Below, piece by piece: positions 44,402-55,159 of a stretch of 64,000 nucleotides of DNA; position 1 is the stretch's first letter, and each line of letters starts with the position of its first letter. Made by a program: the position numbers and the translations under genes. The DNA lies in NCBI RefSeq assembly GCF_029952525.1, contig NZ_JASAOF010000014.1, forward strand, positions 62,001 through 126,000, read 5' to 3'. This DNA comes from Saccharopolyspora ipomoeae. GTDB taxonomy: Bacteria; Actinomycetota; Actinomycetes; Mycobacteriales; Pseudonocardiaceae. The notes beneath the pieces are model-generated. The model worked only from the letters and a program-made list of their open reading frames with translations. It did not search any database and had not been told where the DNA came from.

Positions 44402-46054
44402 TTACTCCGCCGACTGCGACTTGCCTGCGGCGAGCTGCGCGCGCTCCTCCGCTTCGCGGACCGCGTCGTCGTGACGGGCCTGCTCCAGAGCAGCGGTCTC
44501 GTCGACCGGGTCGGGCCGCAGCAGGCTGCCCTCGACCGGGTGCCCGGCGGCGCCCAGCTTGTTCATCTTCTTCGGCACCGGAGCGCCCTGGTACGGGAGC
44601 TCGTGCGGGTGACCGTGGTCGTCCACCGGGCCGAGCGGCTGGTGGACCTCGATGAACTCACCGTGCGGGAGCCGCTTGATGATGCCGGTCTCGACGCCGT
44701 GGTCGAGCACCTCGCGGTCGCTGTGCTGGAGGCCCAGGCACATCCGGTAGGTGATCCAGTACGCGATCGGCGGCGCGACCAGCAGGCCGATGCGGCCGGC
44801 CCAGGTCATCGCGTTCAGCGAGATGTTGAACTCGAACGCGATGATGTCGTTCGTACCGGAGATCATCAGCACCATGAAGAACGTCAGCGCCATGGCACCC
44901 AGCGAGGTGCGTACCGGGTTGTCGCGCGGACGCTGCAGCAGGTTGTGGTGCGCGTCGTCGCCGCTGAGCTTGCGCTCGATCGCCGGGTACATGATCGCCG
45001 TCGTGAAGATCATGCCCATGAACAGCACGGTCGGGAAGAACACCGCCGGGATCGTGAACGGTCCCAGGTAGACCTCCCAGGCCGGCCACAGACGCGACGA
45101 ACCGTCCGTCCAGATCATGTACCAGTCGGGCTGCGACGCGGCGGAGATCTGCGAGGCGATGTACGGGCCCAGGTTCCAGATCGGGTTGATCTGGAAGACA
45201 CCGGCCATGATCGCGCAGACGCCGACGACCATCGCGAAGAACGCACCGGCCTTGACCGCGAACACCGGCATGATCCGGACGCCGACCACGTTGCTCTCGG
45301 TGCGCTTCACGCCCGGGAACTGGGTGTGCTTCTGGTACCAGACCAGCGCCAGGTGCGCCGCGACCAGGCCCAGGATCAGACCCGGCAGCAGGAACACGTG
45401 GAACAGGTAGAACCGCGGGATCAGGTCGGTGCCCGGGAACTCGGCGCCGAACAGGATCCAGTGCACCCAGGTGCCGAGCACCGGGATCGACATCGCGATG
45501 CCGGAGGCGATCCGGACACCGGTGCCGGACAGCAGGTCGTCCGGCAGCGAGTAGCCGGTGAAGCCCTCGAACATGCCGAGGATGAACAGCGTGACGCCGA
45601 TCATCCAGTTCGTCTCACGCGGGCGGCGGAACGCGCCGGTGAAGAAGATGCGCAGCATGTGCGCCACCATCGACGCCATGAACAGCAGCGCCGCCCAGTG
45701 GTGCAGCTGGCGGGCGAACAGACCGCCGCGGACCTCGAAGGAGATGTCCAGCGCGCTCTCGAACGCCCGCGACATCTCGACGCCGCGCAGGTTGGTGAAC
45801 ACGCCCTGGTACTCGACCTCCTGCATGGAGGGGTCGAAGAAGAACGCCAGGTAGGTGCCCGTGATCAGCAGCAGGATGAACGTGTAGAGCGCGATCTCGC
45901 CGAGCAGGAACGACCAGTGCGTCGGGAAGACCTTGTTCAGCTGCCGCCGCATGCCGGGAGCGAAGCGGTAGCGCGTGTCCAGCTCGTCGGCGGCGTGCGC
46001 GACCTTGCCGTACAGCTTGCTCTCTCCCTTCGTGGGCGTGGTGATCGAACTCAT
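44402..46054 (-). CDS. qcrB: Cytochrome bc1 complex cytochrome b subunit
   Basis: Membrane subunit of the menaquinol-cytochrome c reductase, 550 residues, forming the quinone sites and holding two hemes b. Eight or more helices are visible. Heme ligands fall in [21 protein letters not shown] and [27 protein letters not shown]; the quinol motif is close to [12 protein letters not shown]-terminal charged extension of about 130 residues is typical of actinobacteria. The start overlaps the qcrA stop by 4 bases. Confidence 0.97.
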   Translation of the reverse strand: MSSITTPTKGESKLYGKVAHAADELDTRYRFAPGMRRQLNKVFPTHWSFLLGEIALYTFILLLITGTYLAFFFDPSMQEVEYQGVFTNLRGVEMSRAFESALDISFEVRGGLFARQLHHWAALLFMASMVAHMLRIFFTGAFRRPRETNWMIGVTLFILGMFEGFTGYSLPDDLLSGTGVRIASGIAMSIPVLGTWVHWILFGAEFPGTDLIPRFYLFHVFLLPGLILGLVAAHLALVWYQKHTQFPGVKRTESNVVGVRIMPVFAVKAGAFFAMVVGVCAIMAGVFQINPIWNLGPYIASQISAASQPDWYMIWTDGSSRLWPAWEVYLGPFTIPAVFFPTVLFMGMIFTTAIMYPAIERKLSGDDAHHNLLQRPRDNPVRTSLGAMALTFFMVLMISGTNDIIAFEFNISLNAMTWAGRIGLLVAPPIAYWITYRMCLGLQHSDREVLDHGVETGIIKRLPHGEFIEVHQPLGPVDDHGHPHELPYQGAPVPKKMNKLGAAGHPVEGSLLRPDPVDETAALEQARHDDAVREAEERAQLAAGKSQSAE

Positions 46055-47181
46055 GACTTACGCTCCCAGTACGCCGGACCGACGGGCTCGATGAAGTCGC
46101 CTTTCGCCACGAAGTAGCCGTCCTCGTCCACCGTGATCGGCAGCTGGGGCAGGGCACGCGTGGCCGGGCCGAACACCGGCTTCGCATAGGTGTTGACCAC
46201 GTCGAACTGCGACTGGTGGCACGGGCAGAGCAGGCGGCCGGTCTGCTGCTCGAACAGCGACGTCGGGCAGCCCAGGTGGGTGCAGATCTTCGAGTAGGCG
46301 TAGTAGTCGCCGTAGTTGAAGTCTTCCTGCCCCTTGCGCTTGACCGGCTTGCTGCCGGGGCGGAGCCGGATCAGCATGACCGGCGCGTCGCCCTTGCGCA
46401 TCGAGGTGATGAGCTCTTCCTCGTTGTGCCGCCACGCCTCGCGGAACGGGAAGACGGTCTCGAAACCACCGGCGTCGATGTCCTCGGGACGCAGCAGCGA
46501 GACGTCGTGCGGGTTGCCCGTGTCGCGACGCAGGTAGATCTTCTCGCCCGGGTGCTCCGGCATCCAGCCCGTGTGCAGCAGCGACGCCTGGCCCTCCTCG
46601 GCCCAGGGGTTGCGCACCATGCCGCCGAGCACGAACACGCCGGCACCGAGGCCGAAGGCGCCGAGGCCGAAGCCCGCGGACCGCGTGATCATCTTGCGGC
46701 GGGCGATGCCGCTGCGCTCCCCGGCGTCGGCCAGGATCGCGGCGGTCGTCTGCCGGTCCACCTCGCTGGAGCCGTGGCCGTCGTGGCGCTGCTGCACCGC
46801 GACCTCGTGCGGGATGAACTTCTTCTGGTACTGCACCACGCCGATGCCCACGGCCAGGATGGACAGGCCGAGGAAGAACCCGATCAGCGGGTTGTACAGC
46901 GAGTAGATGAAGTGCCCGCGCGGCTCGTTGTAGGGCTGGTACTCCCACGGCCAGAAGATGAAGACCGCGACGAAGGCCAGCGCGGACAGACCGGCCAGCG
47001 CGAACCAGGCGGAGACGTTGCGCTCGGCCCGGCGCTCGGCGCGGGTGCCCTTGACCGGGAAGTTGTCCCGGTACTCGACGAGCTCGACGTCGTCGAGGGC
47101 CAGGCCCAGACGCATCTTCTCGTCGCGGCTCATCTCGGCCAGTTCGGCCTCGGTGTATTCCTTGTTCTCTTGGTCACTCAT
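46051..47181 (-). CDS. qcrA: Cytochrome bc1 complex Rieske iron-sulfur subunit
   Basis: A 376-residue protein with three N-terminal membrane helices (actinobacterial type) and a C-terminal Rieske domain. The 2Fe-2S ligands are in CTHLGC and CPCHQSQFD. The ATG at 47181 overlaps the qcrC stop (ATGA) and has GGAG eight bases upstream; a longer start at 47199 reads into qcrC. It passes electrons from menaquinol to the diheme cytochrome QcrC. Confidence 0.96.
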   Translation of the reverse strand: MSDQENKEYTEAELAEMSRDEKMRLGLALDDVELVEYRDNFPVKGTRAERRAERNVSAWFALAGLSALAFVAVFIFWPWEYQPYNEPRGHFIYSLYNPLIGFFLGLSILAVGIGVVQYQKKFIPHEVAVQQRHDGHGSSEVDRQTTAAILADAGERSGIARRKMITRSAGFGLGAFGLGAGVFVLGGMVRNPWAEEGQASLLHTGWMPEHPGEKIYLRRDTGNPHDVSLLRPEDIDAGGFETVFPFREAWRHNEEELITSMRKGDAPVMLIRLRPGSKPVKRKGQEDFNYGDYYAYSKICTHLGCPTSLFEQQTGRLLCPCHQSQFDVVNTYAKPVFGPATRALPQLPITVDEDGYFVAKGDFIEPVGPAYWERKS

Positions 47182-47984
47182 GCCCTGGCTCCGATCCACA
47201 GGGTGAGGCCGATCAGCGCGCCGAGTCCCACGACCCAGGCGATCACCGTCTCCGGTCCCGGCCCGTAGCCGCCGAGGTCATTGCCGCCCGGGTTGTTGTT
47301 CCCGTTGGTCACGGACTTGACGTAGGCGATGATGTCTTTCTTCTCTTCCGGGGTGAGCTGCCGGTCCGAGAACTTCGGCATGTTCTGCGGCCCGGTGAGC
47401 ATCGCGTTGTAGATGTCGGTCTCGGTCGCCTCGTGCAGGTTCGGGGCGAACTTGCCGGAGGACATCGCGATGCCGCGCCCGGTGAAGTTGTGGCAGGAGG
47501 AGCAGTTCAGGCGGTAGAGCTCGCCACCGCGGGCGGGGTCGCCGCCCTGCAGCGCCTCACCGGACTGCTTCGGCGACTCCGGCCCACCGCCGTAGGTCTG
47601 CACGTAGGCGCCCAGCGCGTCGATCTCCTCCGGGCTGAACTTCGGCGGCTTGCGCATGGCCTGCGCCTCCTGGCGGACCATCGGCATGCGGCCGGTGGAG
47701 ACCTGGAAGTGCACGGCGGCTTCGCCGACGCCCGTCAGGCTGGGGCCACGGTCCTGCACGCCTTGCAGGTTGGATCCGTGGCAGCTGATGCAGGCGTTGT
47801 TGTAGAGCTGCTCGCCCTGCCTCACCAGCGCCGGGTCCGCTGCGGCGTGCGCGGTCTGCGGCTCGGGAGTCACGACGGTGTACAGCCCACCGGCACCCAC
47901 CAGCGCGATGCCCAGCGCCAGTACACCGGAGATCCGCCGCTTGAGCTTCGAGCCCGCGCGGTTCCGTTTCTTAGTGGTGGTCAT
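47178..47984 (-). CDS. qcrC: Diheme cytochrome c subunit of bc1 complex
   Basis: Membrane-bound cytochrome cc of 268 residues. An N-terminal membrane/signal helix ([21 protein letters not shown]) precedes two heme-binding sites, CISCHGS and CSSCHNF. Methionine ligands lie in MPMVRQE and MPKFSD. A C-terminal helix ([19 protein letters not shown]) anchors it. It hands electrons straight to cytochrome aa3 in the supercomplex, so no soluble cytochrome c is needed. Confidence 0.97.
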   Translation of the reverse strand: MTTTKKRNRAGSKLKRRISGVLALGIALVGAGGLYTVVTPEPQTAHAAADPALVRQGEQLYNNACISCHGSNLQGVQDRGPSLTGVGEAAVHFQVSTGRMPMVRQEAQAMRKPPKFSPEEIDALGAYVQTYGGGPESPKQSGEALQGGDPARGGELYRLNCSSCHNFTGRGIAMSSGKFAPNLHEATETDIYNAMLTGPQNMPKFSDRQLTPEEKKDIIAYVKSVTNGNNNPGGNDLGGYGPGPETVIAWVVGLGALIGLTLWIGARA

Positions 47985-48072
47985 GAGTGCGGCAACCCTT
48001 GCTGTCCGGTTCGGGGTGTTCGTTTCGGCCTCGTTCGTGCCAGGCGATCGAGGTTCCTCGCTGGAGGAGCGA

Positions 48073-48675
48073 TCACGGGACGAGGTAGATCACGGCGAAG
48101 AGGCCGATCCACACGATGTCCACGAAGTGCCAGTAGTACGACACGACGATCGCTGCGATGGCTTGGGCCGGCGTGAACTTGCTGAGCTTCGTCCGGATGA
48201 TCAGGAAGACGAACGCGACCAGACCGCCGACGACGTGCAGCCCGTGGAAGCCGGTCGTCATGTAGAAGACCGTGCCGTAGGCCGACGACGCGATGGTGGT
48301 CGCGTGCTCGGTGACCAACTGGAAGTACTCACCGGCCTGCCCGAGCACGAAGATCGTGCCCATGATCAGCGTGATCACGTACCACCGGCGGAGACCGAAG
48401 ACGTCACCCCGCTCCGCCGCGAACACGCCCCACTGGCAGGTGAACGAGGACGCCACCAGGATGATCGTGAACGGGAGGGCGTACGGGAGGTTCAGGTGAG
48501 TGGGCGGTGGTGGCCACACGCCCTCGTTCTGCGCCTTCACCGTGAAGAACATGGCGAAGAGCCCAGCGAAGAACATCAGCTCGCTGGCCAACCAAACGAT
48601 GGTGCCGACGCTGACCATGTTGGGTCGGTTCAGCGAGTGCACGCGTTGACTGATTGAGGGCGCTGCCGTTGTCAC
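48073..48675 (-). CDS. ctaE: Cytochrome c oxidase subunit III
   Basis: Integral membrane subunit of aa3 oxidase, about 200 residues with five helices. Family signatures include [35 protein letters not shown] and the terminal [18 protein letters not shown] prefer the GTG at 48675 because CATAAT lies 7 bases before it, giving a leaderless mRNA; an ATG at 48684 inside that box would add three residues. qcrC follows after 88 bases, presumably in the same unit. Confidence 0.95.
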   Translation of the reverse strand: MTTAAPSISQRVHSLNRPNMVSVGTIVWLASELMFFAGLFAMFFTVKAQNEGVWPPPPTHLNLPYALPFTIILVASSFTCQWGVFAAERGDVFGLRRWYVITLIMGTIFVLGQAGEYFQLVTEHATTIASSAYGTVFYMTTGFHGLHVVGGLVAFVFLIIRTKLSKFTPAQAIAAIVVSYYWHFVDIVWIGLFAVIYLVP

Positions 48676-48682
48676 GCGACGC

Positions 48683-48688
48683 ATTATG
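48683..48688 (-). promoter_or_regulatory. Putative -10 box (CATAAT) for ctaE-qcrCAB
   Basis: Minus-strand CATAAT differs from TATAAT at one place and lies 7 bases before the GTG at 48675. No ribosome binding site supports the ATG at 48684. Confidence 0.5.
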
Positions 48689-48770
48689 TCTTGCAGCTTT
48701 TCCCCTCGCGCCCTCGGGGCCTCCCCTACGACCGCGGGGTGATCGGATCGCGATCTGGAGGTAACTCAAC

Positions 48771-49208
48771 GTGAAAACTCTTCGGACCGCGCTGGCGGCC
48801 CTGGGGCTCGGCCGCCGCCGCACCGGCAAGCCCGTGATCAGCATCGATGATCCCGGTCTGCAGGTGGTGGTGTGGTCCTACGACGACACCGAGGCGGCCT
48901 CGACCGCCTTGGCCCGCGCCACCGGGTGGGAGCCCGAGCACCCGGCCGTGCTGCGGCACCACCTGGCACTTCCGGGTGACGTGGTCGACACCGCTGAGGC
49001 GCTGTTGGCCCAGGACGACTGGGTCCTGCGGCCCGGAGGGCGCGCGGAGGAGCTCAGCGTGTCCGGATCGACCCCGTTGGTCGCTCTCCGTGTGCAGCGA
49101 TTGGATGCGTTGCATTGCTCACAGGAGAGCTCGCGGATGGCCGGACTGGCCCAGCGGCACGGCGGCCAGGTCTTCGGCTGGGACGCGCTGCAACCCGGAT
49201 CCGACTGA
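48771..49208 (+). CDS. Hypothetical conserved protein
   Basis: A 145-residue soluble protein I do not recognise. It begins with a basic stretch MKTLRTALAALGLGRRR. A region with VVVWSYDDTEAASTALARATGWEP suggests an alpha/beta fold, and HRxxLP-like RHHLALPGDVVDTAEALLAQD follows. No catalytic motif stands out. The GTG at 48771 has GGAGG at 48757-48761, nine bases upstream. It is divergent from ctaE and precedes the atypical receiver protein. Confidence 0.72.
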   Translation: MKTLRTALAALGLGRRRTGKPVISIDDPGLQVVVWSYDDTEAASTALARATGWEPEHPAVLRHHLALPGDVVDTAEALLAQDDWVLRPGGRAEELSVSGSTPLVALRVQRLDALHCSQESSRMAGLAQRHGGQVFGWDALQPGSD

Positions 49209-49347
49209 TCGAATCCGGCCCGACTGATCGAATCCGGCGAGGTGGCTACTGTCACACCCGCTCCGGCGGCTAGCATTCGTCACGAGTCAAGCCCCGTGCT
49301 GCGCACATCGGGTGCGGGTGTCCCGCCAGCTCGACGAGGAGCCAGTG

Positions 49348-49755
49348 ATGAGCACCGCAACAACGAACGTTCTCGTGTTCAGCCACCGCCCCGAGGTCCG
49401 GGAGGCGATCATCAACGCCGTCGGGCGCCGCCCGGCACCCGATCTGGACCGGCTGCACTACGTCGAGGCGGGCACCGTCGCCGACGTCCTCAGCGAGGTC
49501 GACGCGGGCAAGGTCGACCTGCTGATCCTGGACGGCGAGGCCCAGCCCACCGGCGGCATGGGCGTCTCGCGCCAGCTCAAGAACGAGATCGCGCAGTGCC
49601 CGCCGATCGTCGTCGCGGTCCGCCGCAAGGACGACCGCTGGCTGGCCACCTGGTCCCAGGCCGACGCGGTCCTGGTCCACCCGCTGGACCCGCTGGCCTC
49701 CGCCGAGACGGTCGCCGAGGTCCTGCGCACCCAGGGCAAGCCCGTCCCCGCCTGA
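49348..49755 (+). CDS. Atypical stand-alone receiver domain protein (Rv3143-like)
   Basis: A 135-residue single-domain response-regulator fold that closely resembles Rv3143 of M. tuberculosis. The phosphoacceptor position is kept in LLILDGEAQPTGGMGVSRQL. The acidic pair at the end of strand 1 is replaced (VLVFSHRPEV) and the conserved lysine before proline is replaced by H (VLVHPLDP). It therefore probably does not undergo normal phosphorylation. No kinase gene is nearby. GAGGAG supports the ATG at 49348. Confidence 0.82.
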   Translation: MSTATTNVLVFSHRPEVREAIINAVGRRPAPDLDRLHYVEAGTVADVLSEVDAGKVDLLILDGEAQPTGGMGVSRQLKNEIAQCPPIVVAVRRKDDRWLATWSQADAVLVHPLDPLASAETVAEVLRTQGKPVPA

Positions 49756-49771
49756 CCCCATCGCTGCGAGT

Positions 49772-49827
49772 GGTGACCGGATTTCAACGGAAGTCGGGAC
49801 TCCGATTTCCGTTGAAATCCGGTCACC
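49772..49827. terminator. Perfect 21-bp inverted repeat after receiver gene
   Basis: Arms at 49772-49792 (beginning GGTGACCGGATTTCAACGG) and 49807-49827 are exact complements around a 14-base loop. It lies 16 bases past the receiver gene stop. The length is more than a terminator needs. Confidence 0.75.
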
Positions 49828-49918
49828 TCGTTGCGATCCATGCCATAACCGGCGGATCAGGAGGCGTGGCGGAAGGCAGGGTAGTTTCTTCGAACAGGCA
49901 ACACCGACGGAGTAGATC

Positions 49919-50962
<1,044 letters not shown>

Positions 50963-50963
50963 C

Positions 50964-51248
50964 TCACTCCTCCTCGAGGCCGATGGAGAAGGCGGCCTCG
51001 GTGTCCCTGCGCGAGTAGGAGCGGAAGGCGATGTGGGTGTCGGTGTCCTCGACGCCGGCCACCTTGTTGATCTTCCCGGGGACGATGTCGGCCAGCTCCT
51101 CGTGCTTGGCGACGCGGAGCATGGCGATGAGGTCGACGTCGCCGGCGCAGGAGTACACCTCGTCGACACCGTCGAGGTCGGCGATCTCCTGAGCCGCCTC
51201 GGCGAGGCGGTCAGCGGCGGTCTTGATCAGCACGATCGCGGTGATCAC
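50964..51248 (-). CDS. Stand-alone Lrp/AsnC ligand-binding (RAM) domain protein
   Basis: A 94-residue protein with only the amino-acid-binding RAM domain: VITAIVLIKTAADRLAEAAQE, GVDEVYSCAGDVDLIAMLRV and EDTDTHIAFRSYS. The DNA-binding HTH of Lrp/AsnC is absent. Such proteins form decamers and may modulate full-length regulators. The GTG at 51248 has AGGAGG nine bases upstream. Repeat element copy D lies upstream of it. Confidence 0.88.
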   Translation of the reverse strand: MITAIVLIKTAADRLAEAAQEIADLDGVDEVYSCAGDVDLIAMLRVAKHEELADIVPGKINKVAGVEDTDTHIAFRSYSRRDTEAAFSIGLEEE

Positions 51249-51309
51249 GACGGGAATCCTCCTGGCTGCGTGGGTGCTTCGACGGACGAATCCTAGGCGG
51301 TGTCGACGC

Positions 51310-51476
51310 ATGCGGCGGAGCCGCGTTCTCTTCCACCACCTGAGGCACTGGCACCGCCGCGGGTTCTGAGCGCCTCCGTGGCGAGTACGCCGGGACGCCG
51401 TGCATTGGACATACATCAGGAGCGGCGCACGGAGTCCACGGAGGCGCTCAGGTTCCGCCGCCCGCACCGCCAAGCA
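51310..51476 (-). repeat. Structured intergenic repeat, copy D
   Basis: Same orientation as copy C. Its central stem is perfect over 16 bases: CTGAGCGCCTCCGTGG (51366-51381) with CCACGGAGGCGCTCAG (51436-51451). The end hairpin is TGCGGC-GGA-GCCGCG and it ends CACCGCCAAGCA. It lies between the RAM-domain gene start and the ctaF terminator. Confidence 0.88.
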
Positions 51477-51502
51477 AAGCAAGTCCTCACCGTTCTCAGA
51501 CG

Positions 51503-51540
51503 CGAAGAGGCCCCTCGGTGGGAACCGAGGGGCCTCTTCG
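51503..51540 (-). terminator. Terminator of ctaC-ctaF unit
   Basis: A perfect 17-bp stem (51503-51519 and 51524-51540) with GGGA loop, 11 bases past the ctaF stop. No T run follows on either side, as often in actinomycetes. Confidence 0.9.
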
Positions 51541-51551
51541 GGTACTTCGCG

Positions 51552-51950
51552 TCAGTGGCTGCTCTGGCCGGTGTGGTACTCGAACACCAGGCCCGCGACC
51601 ATGATCAGCAGGAAGCCGACCGCGAGCACGATCATCCAGACGTGGAAGAACGCCAGGGCGATGCCCGCGAACGCCGCGCCTGCGGCCAGGCCGACCGGCC
51701 AGTAGCTGCCCGGGCTGAAGAAGCCCAGTTCACCGGCACCGTCGCTGATCTCCGCGTCCGGGTTGTCCTCGGGGCGGTCCTCGATCCGGCGAGCCACGAA
51801 GGACAGGTAGCTGCCGATGATCAGGGACAGTCCGCCGACCAGGATCAGCGCCACGGTGCCCACCGGCTCCTTGGCCCAGAGCCCGTAGACCACTGCGGAC
51901 AGGAAGAAGAAAACGGTGATGATGTTGAAGATCTTCGCTTCGACCTTCAT
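51552..51950 (-). CDS. ctaF: Actinobacterial cytochrome c oxidase subunit IV
   Basis: Small membrane subunit of aa3 oxidase, 132 residues, four helices: IFNIITVFFFLSAVVYGLWA, VGTVALILVGGLSLIIGSYL, YWPVGLAAGAAFAGIALAFF and VWMIVLAVGFLLIMVAGLV. The KVEAKIFNI start and GSYWPVGLA are family marks. It follows ctaC by 42 bases, as in Rv2200c-Rv2199c. Confidence 0.95.
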   Translation of the reverse strand: MKVEAKIFNIITVFFFLSAVVYGLWAKEPVGTVALILVGGLSLIIGSYLSFVARRIEDRPEDNPDAEISDGAGELGFFSPGSYWPVGLAAGAAFAGIALAFFHVWMIVLAVGFLLIMVAGLVFEYHTGQSSH

Positions 51951-51992
51951 GGAGTCCTCGCTCTCACGCCGTACGCCCCGTCGAGGGCACCC

Positions 51993-52907
51993 CTAGCTGT
52001 TCGTCCCGATGCCGGAGGGCTGACCACCCGTGCGATCGGTGTTGAACGGAACACCGGTCACCGCGTGCGGCGTGCACAGCTCACCGCAGTTCATCTCGCC
52101 GAGCGCCTCGGCCGCGGTGTACGGCTGGCCCGTCCGCGGGTTCACCTGGGTGCGCAGCTGCATGTACCGGTCGAACTTGTCCTGCGACAGCGCGCGGACC
52201 TCGAAGTTCATCATCGCGTGGTAGGTGCCGCACAGCTCGGCGCACCGGCCCACGAACGAGCCTTCTCGCTCCACGGTGTTCTGGAAGACGTTGTCCTGGT
52301 TGTTCTTGTCCGGGTACGGGAAGGTGTCCCGCTTGAAGTGCCACTCAGGGACGAAGAACGAGTGGATGACGTCGGTGGAGCTGATGTGGTACTCGACGCG
52401 CTCGCCGACCGGCACGACCAGCAGCGGGATCTCGCTGCTGCTGCCGACGGTGCGCACCGGCTGCCCGTCCGGCGTCTTGTACTCCGGGTAGTTGAACTCC
52501 CAGTTCCACTGGAACGAGACCACGTTCACGGTCTGGTCCGGGTTGGCCGGCTTGGCCAGGACCGTGTTCTGCGTGACCGCCGTGAAGTAGAACAGCACGA
52601 CCACCAGCACGAACGGAATCGCCGTGTAGATGAGTTCGAGCGGCAGGTTGTACTGGAACTGCCGCGGCAGCTCGTCGTCCTTCTTCTTCTTGCGGTGGAA
52701 CGCGACCGACCAGAAGATCAGCGCCCACACCAACACACCGACCGCGAGTGCTGCGATGACCGACCAGGTCCACAGGTTCCGCATCGCCTCGGCCTGCGGG
52801 GTGACACCCTCTGGCCATCCGAACCGCAGGACCTCGTCGGTCGTGCAGCCAGTGGCCGCGACACCAACCAGGCCGATCAGACCAGCGACCTTGACCAGCC
52901 GTGGCAC
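51993..52907 (-). CDS. ctaC: Cytochrome c oxidase subunit II
   Basis: Copper-A subunit of aa3 oxidase, about 304 residues. A lipoprotein signal (VKVAGLIGLVGVAATGC) gives a lipidated cysteine. Two membrane helices follow (WSVIAALAVGVLVWALIFWS and ELIYTAIPFVLVVVLFYFTAV). The CuA ligands lie in DVIHSFFVPE and CAELCGTYHAMM. A loop near WPEGVTPQAEAM is common in actinobacteria. GTG 52907 has AAGGAGGGG about eight bases upstream. It is divergent from asnB. Confidence 0.96.
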   Translation of the reverse strand: MPRLVKVAGLIGLVGVAATGCTTDEVLRFGWPEGVTPQAEAMRNLWTWSVIAALAVGVLVWALIFWSVAFHRKKKKDDELPRQFQYNLPLELIYTAIPFVLVVVLFYFTAVTQNTVLAKPANPDQTVNVVSFQWNWEFNYPEYKTPDGQPVRTVGSSSEIPLLVVPVGERVEYHISSTDVIHSFFVPEWHFKRDTFPYPDKNNQDNVFQNTVEREGSFVGRCAELCGTYHAMMNFEVRALSQDKFDRYMQLRTQVNPRTGQPYTAAEALGEMNCGELCTPHAVTGVPFNTDRTGGQPSGIGTNS

Positions 52908-53168
52908 TCGGGTCCCCTCCTTCAGGCCCACTGCGCGACGCCTCCTCGTGCAAAACTCACCGAAGCGGCTTGGGTTGGATCCTCGCTCGCCCGCAGGCGA
53001 CCGCAGATCCGCCGCCGGAATCCTGGGCAGAGCCTAGCCCAGGTGTAGCCGCGATACTGCTCCGGGGGCGGAGATCACGCCCGCACCACGCGCGTGCAGC
53101 GCGCGGGCCGAGGTTCTGCATACTGGACGCAGCCTTTTCCCCCCGACTCGGAGAGGTGCACGAGACGC

Positions 53169-55097
53169 GTGTGCGGCCTGCTTGGACTCATCTGTCCCAC
53201 CGAAGAAACTGCCGGTTACAGCGTGAACGCCGTGGCCAACGCGCTGCCGTGTCAACGCCACCGGGGACCGGACGAGAGCGACACCTGGCAGGGCGGTGAG
53301 GTCGTCCTCGGCTTCAACCGCCTGTCGATCATCGACCTGGAGCACTCCCACCAGCCGCTGACCTGGGGTCCGCCGGAGAACCCGCAGCGCTACACGATCA
53401 CCTTCAACGGTGAGATCTACAACTACCTGGAGCTGCGCGCCGAGCTCATCGAGCAGTACGGCGCCCGCTTCGGCACCGACGGCGACACCGAGGTCATCGT
53501 CGCGGCCTACCACTACATGGGCCCGCACTCGGTCGGCCGGCTGCGCGGCATGTTCGCGTTCATGATCTGGGACAGCGAGCGCAAGGTGGTCTACGGCGCC
53601 CGCGACCCGTTCGGCATCAAGCCGCTGTTCTTCGCCACCGGCCCCGGCGGCACGGCCTTCGCCAGCGAGAAGAAGAGCCTGCTCAGCCTGGCGAACACGC
53701 TGAAGATCAGCGAGGAGCTCGACCACAAGGCGATGCAGCACTACTTCGTGCTGCAGTACGTGCCGGAGCCCGAGTCGCTGCACCGGCAGATCCGCAGGAT
53801 CGAGTCGGGCACCTCGTTCACCGTCGCCCCCGGCGGCCAGGTGGTGACCGAGCGGTACTTCCAGCCGAACTTCCGGCCGCGCCCGGCCAACACCGACGCC
53901 GACGTCCGGCGGCTGCAGAACGAGATCGTCGATGTGATGCGCGACTCGGTCGCCAAGCACATGCGCGCCGACGTGACGGTCGGCTCGTTCCTGTCCGGCG
54001 GCATCGACTCCACGGCGATCGCGGCGCTGGCCAAGGAGCACAACCCGAACCTGATCACCTTCACCACCGGTTTCGAGCGGCAGGGCTACTCGGAGGTGGA
54101 CGTGGCCGCCGAGTCGGCCGCGGCGATCGGCGTCAAGCACGTGGTCCGCACCGTCTCCGCGCAGGAGATGATGGACGCGCTGCCGCTGATCACCTGGTAC
54201 CTCGACGACCCGGTGGCCGACCCGGCGCTGGTCCCGCTGTGGTTCATCGCCCGCGAGGCCCGCCAGCACGTGAAGGTGGTGCTCTCCGGCGAGGGCGCCG
54301 ACGAGCTGTTCGGCGGCTACACGATCTACCGCGAGCCGCTGTCGCTGGCGCCGTTCGAGAAGGTGCCGGGGGCGCTGCGCAAGGCGATGGGCAAGGTCTC
54401 CACCCGGATCCCGGAGGGCGTGCGCGGCAAGGACCTGCTGCGGCGCGGTTCGCTGGACCTGGAGGAGCGCTACTACGGCAACGCGCGGATCTTCCGCGAC
54501 GACCAGCTGCGCAACATCATGCGGGCCTTCGACCCGGGCGTCTCGCACAAGGACATCACCGGCGCTCCGTACTCCCTGTCGAAGAACTGGGACCCGGTGA
54601 CCCGGATGCAGCACGTGGACCTGTTCACCTGGCTGCGCGGCGACATCCTGGTCAAGGCCGACAAGATGACGATGGCCAACTCGCTGGAGCTGCGGGTGCC
54701 GTTCCTGGACCCGGAGGTCTTCCGGGTGGCGAGCACGGTGCCGCTGGAGCAGAAGATCACCAGCGAGACCACCAAGTACGCGCTGCGCCAGGCCATGTAC
54801 CAGGTCGTCCCGGCGCACGTGCTCAACCGGCGCAAGCTGGGCTTCCCGGTGCCGATCCGGCACTGGCTCAAGGACGAGATGCACGACTGGGCGCGCAACA
54901 TCATCCAGCAGTCGCAGACCGATCACCTGCTGGACCGCCGCGCGATCCTGCAGCTGCTGGAGGAGCACCGCTCCGGAGTCCTCGACCACAGCCGCCGCCT
55001 GTGGGCCCTGCTGGTGTTCATGCTCTGGCACGCCATCTTCATCGAGGGCCGCCTCTCCCCCGAGGTCCCCGAGCCCCACTACCCCGTGCGCCTCTGA
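53169..55097 (+). CDS. asnB: Glutamine-hydrolysing asparagine synthetase
   Basis: A 642-residue enzyme with an N-terminal glutaminase domain. Cys2, the nucleophile after Met removal, follows the GTG start at 53169 directly (MCGLLGLI). RHRGPDES and the glutamine site FNGEIYNYLELRAEL follow. The synthetase domain has the P-loop-like SGGIDSTAIAALA and SGEGADELFGGY. It matches Rv2201. In corynebacteria and mycobacteria this enzyme is linked to cell-wall and antibiotic-tolerance traits. CATACT at 53119-53124 is a possible -10 box. Confidence 0.96.
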   Translation: MCGLLGLICPTEETAGYSVNAVANALPCQRHRGPDESDTWQGGEVVLGFNRLSIIDLEHSHQPLTWGPPENPQRYTITFNGEIYNYLELRAELIEQYGARFGTDGDTEVIVAAYHYMGPHSVGRLRGMFAFMIWDSERKVVYGARDPFGIKPLFFATGPGGTAFASEKKSLLSLANTLKISEELDHKAMQHYFVLQYVPEPESLHRQIRRIESGTSFTVAPGGQVVTERYFQPNFRPRPANTDADVRRLQNEIVDVMRDSVAKHMRADVTVGSFLSGGIDSTAIAALAKEHNPNLITFTTGFERQGYSEVDVAAESAAAIGVKHVVRTVSAQEMMDALPLITWYLDDPVADPALVPLWFIAREARQHVKVVLSGEGADELFGGYTIYREPLSLAPFEKVPGALRKAMGKVSTRIPEGVRGKDLLRRGSLDLEERYYGNARIFRDDQLRNIMRAFDPGVSHKDITGAPYSLSKNWDPVTRMQHVDLFTWLRGDILVKADKMTMANSLELRVPFLDPEVFRVASTVPLEQKITSETTKYALRQAMYQVVPAHVLNRRKLGFPVPIRHWLKDEMHDWARNIIQQSQTDHLLDRRAILQLLEEHRSGVLDHSRRLWALLVFMLWHAIFIEGRLSPEVPEPHYPVRL

Positions 55098-55108
55098 CCC
55101 GAACGCAC

Positions 55109-55146
55109 AACGGCCGGTCCACCCCACGGGAGGCGGACCGGCCGTT
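55109..55146. terminator. Bidirectional terminator asnB / M23 gene
   Basis: AACGGCCGGTCC and GGACCGGCCGTT are exact complements around 14 bases and are followed by TTTT. It serves two convergent genes. Confidence 0.92.
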
Positions 55147-55159
55147 TTCACGTCCCGGG

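Noticed and set aside
53100..53168. T-box or attenuator in the asnB or trpD leader
   Set aside because: The leaders are short, with no T-box sequence TGGNACCGCG and no leader peptide rich in Asn or Trp codons.
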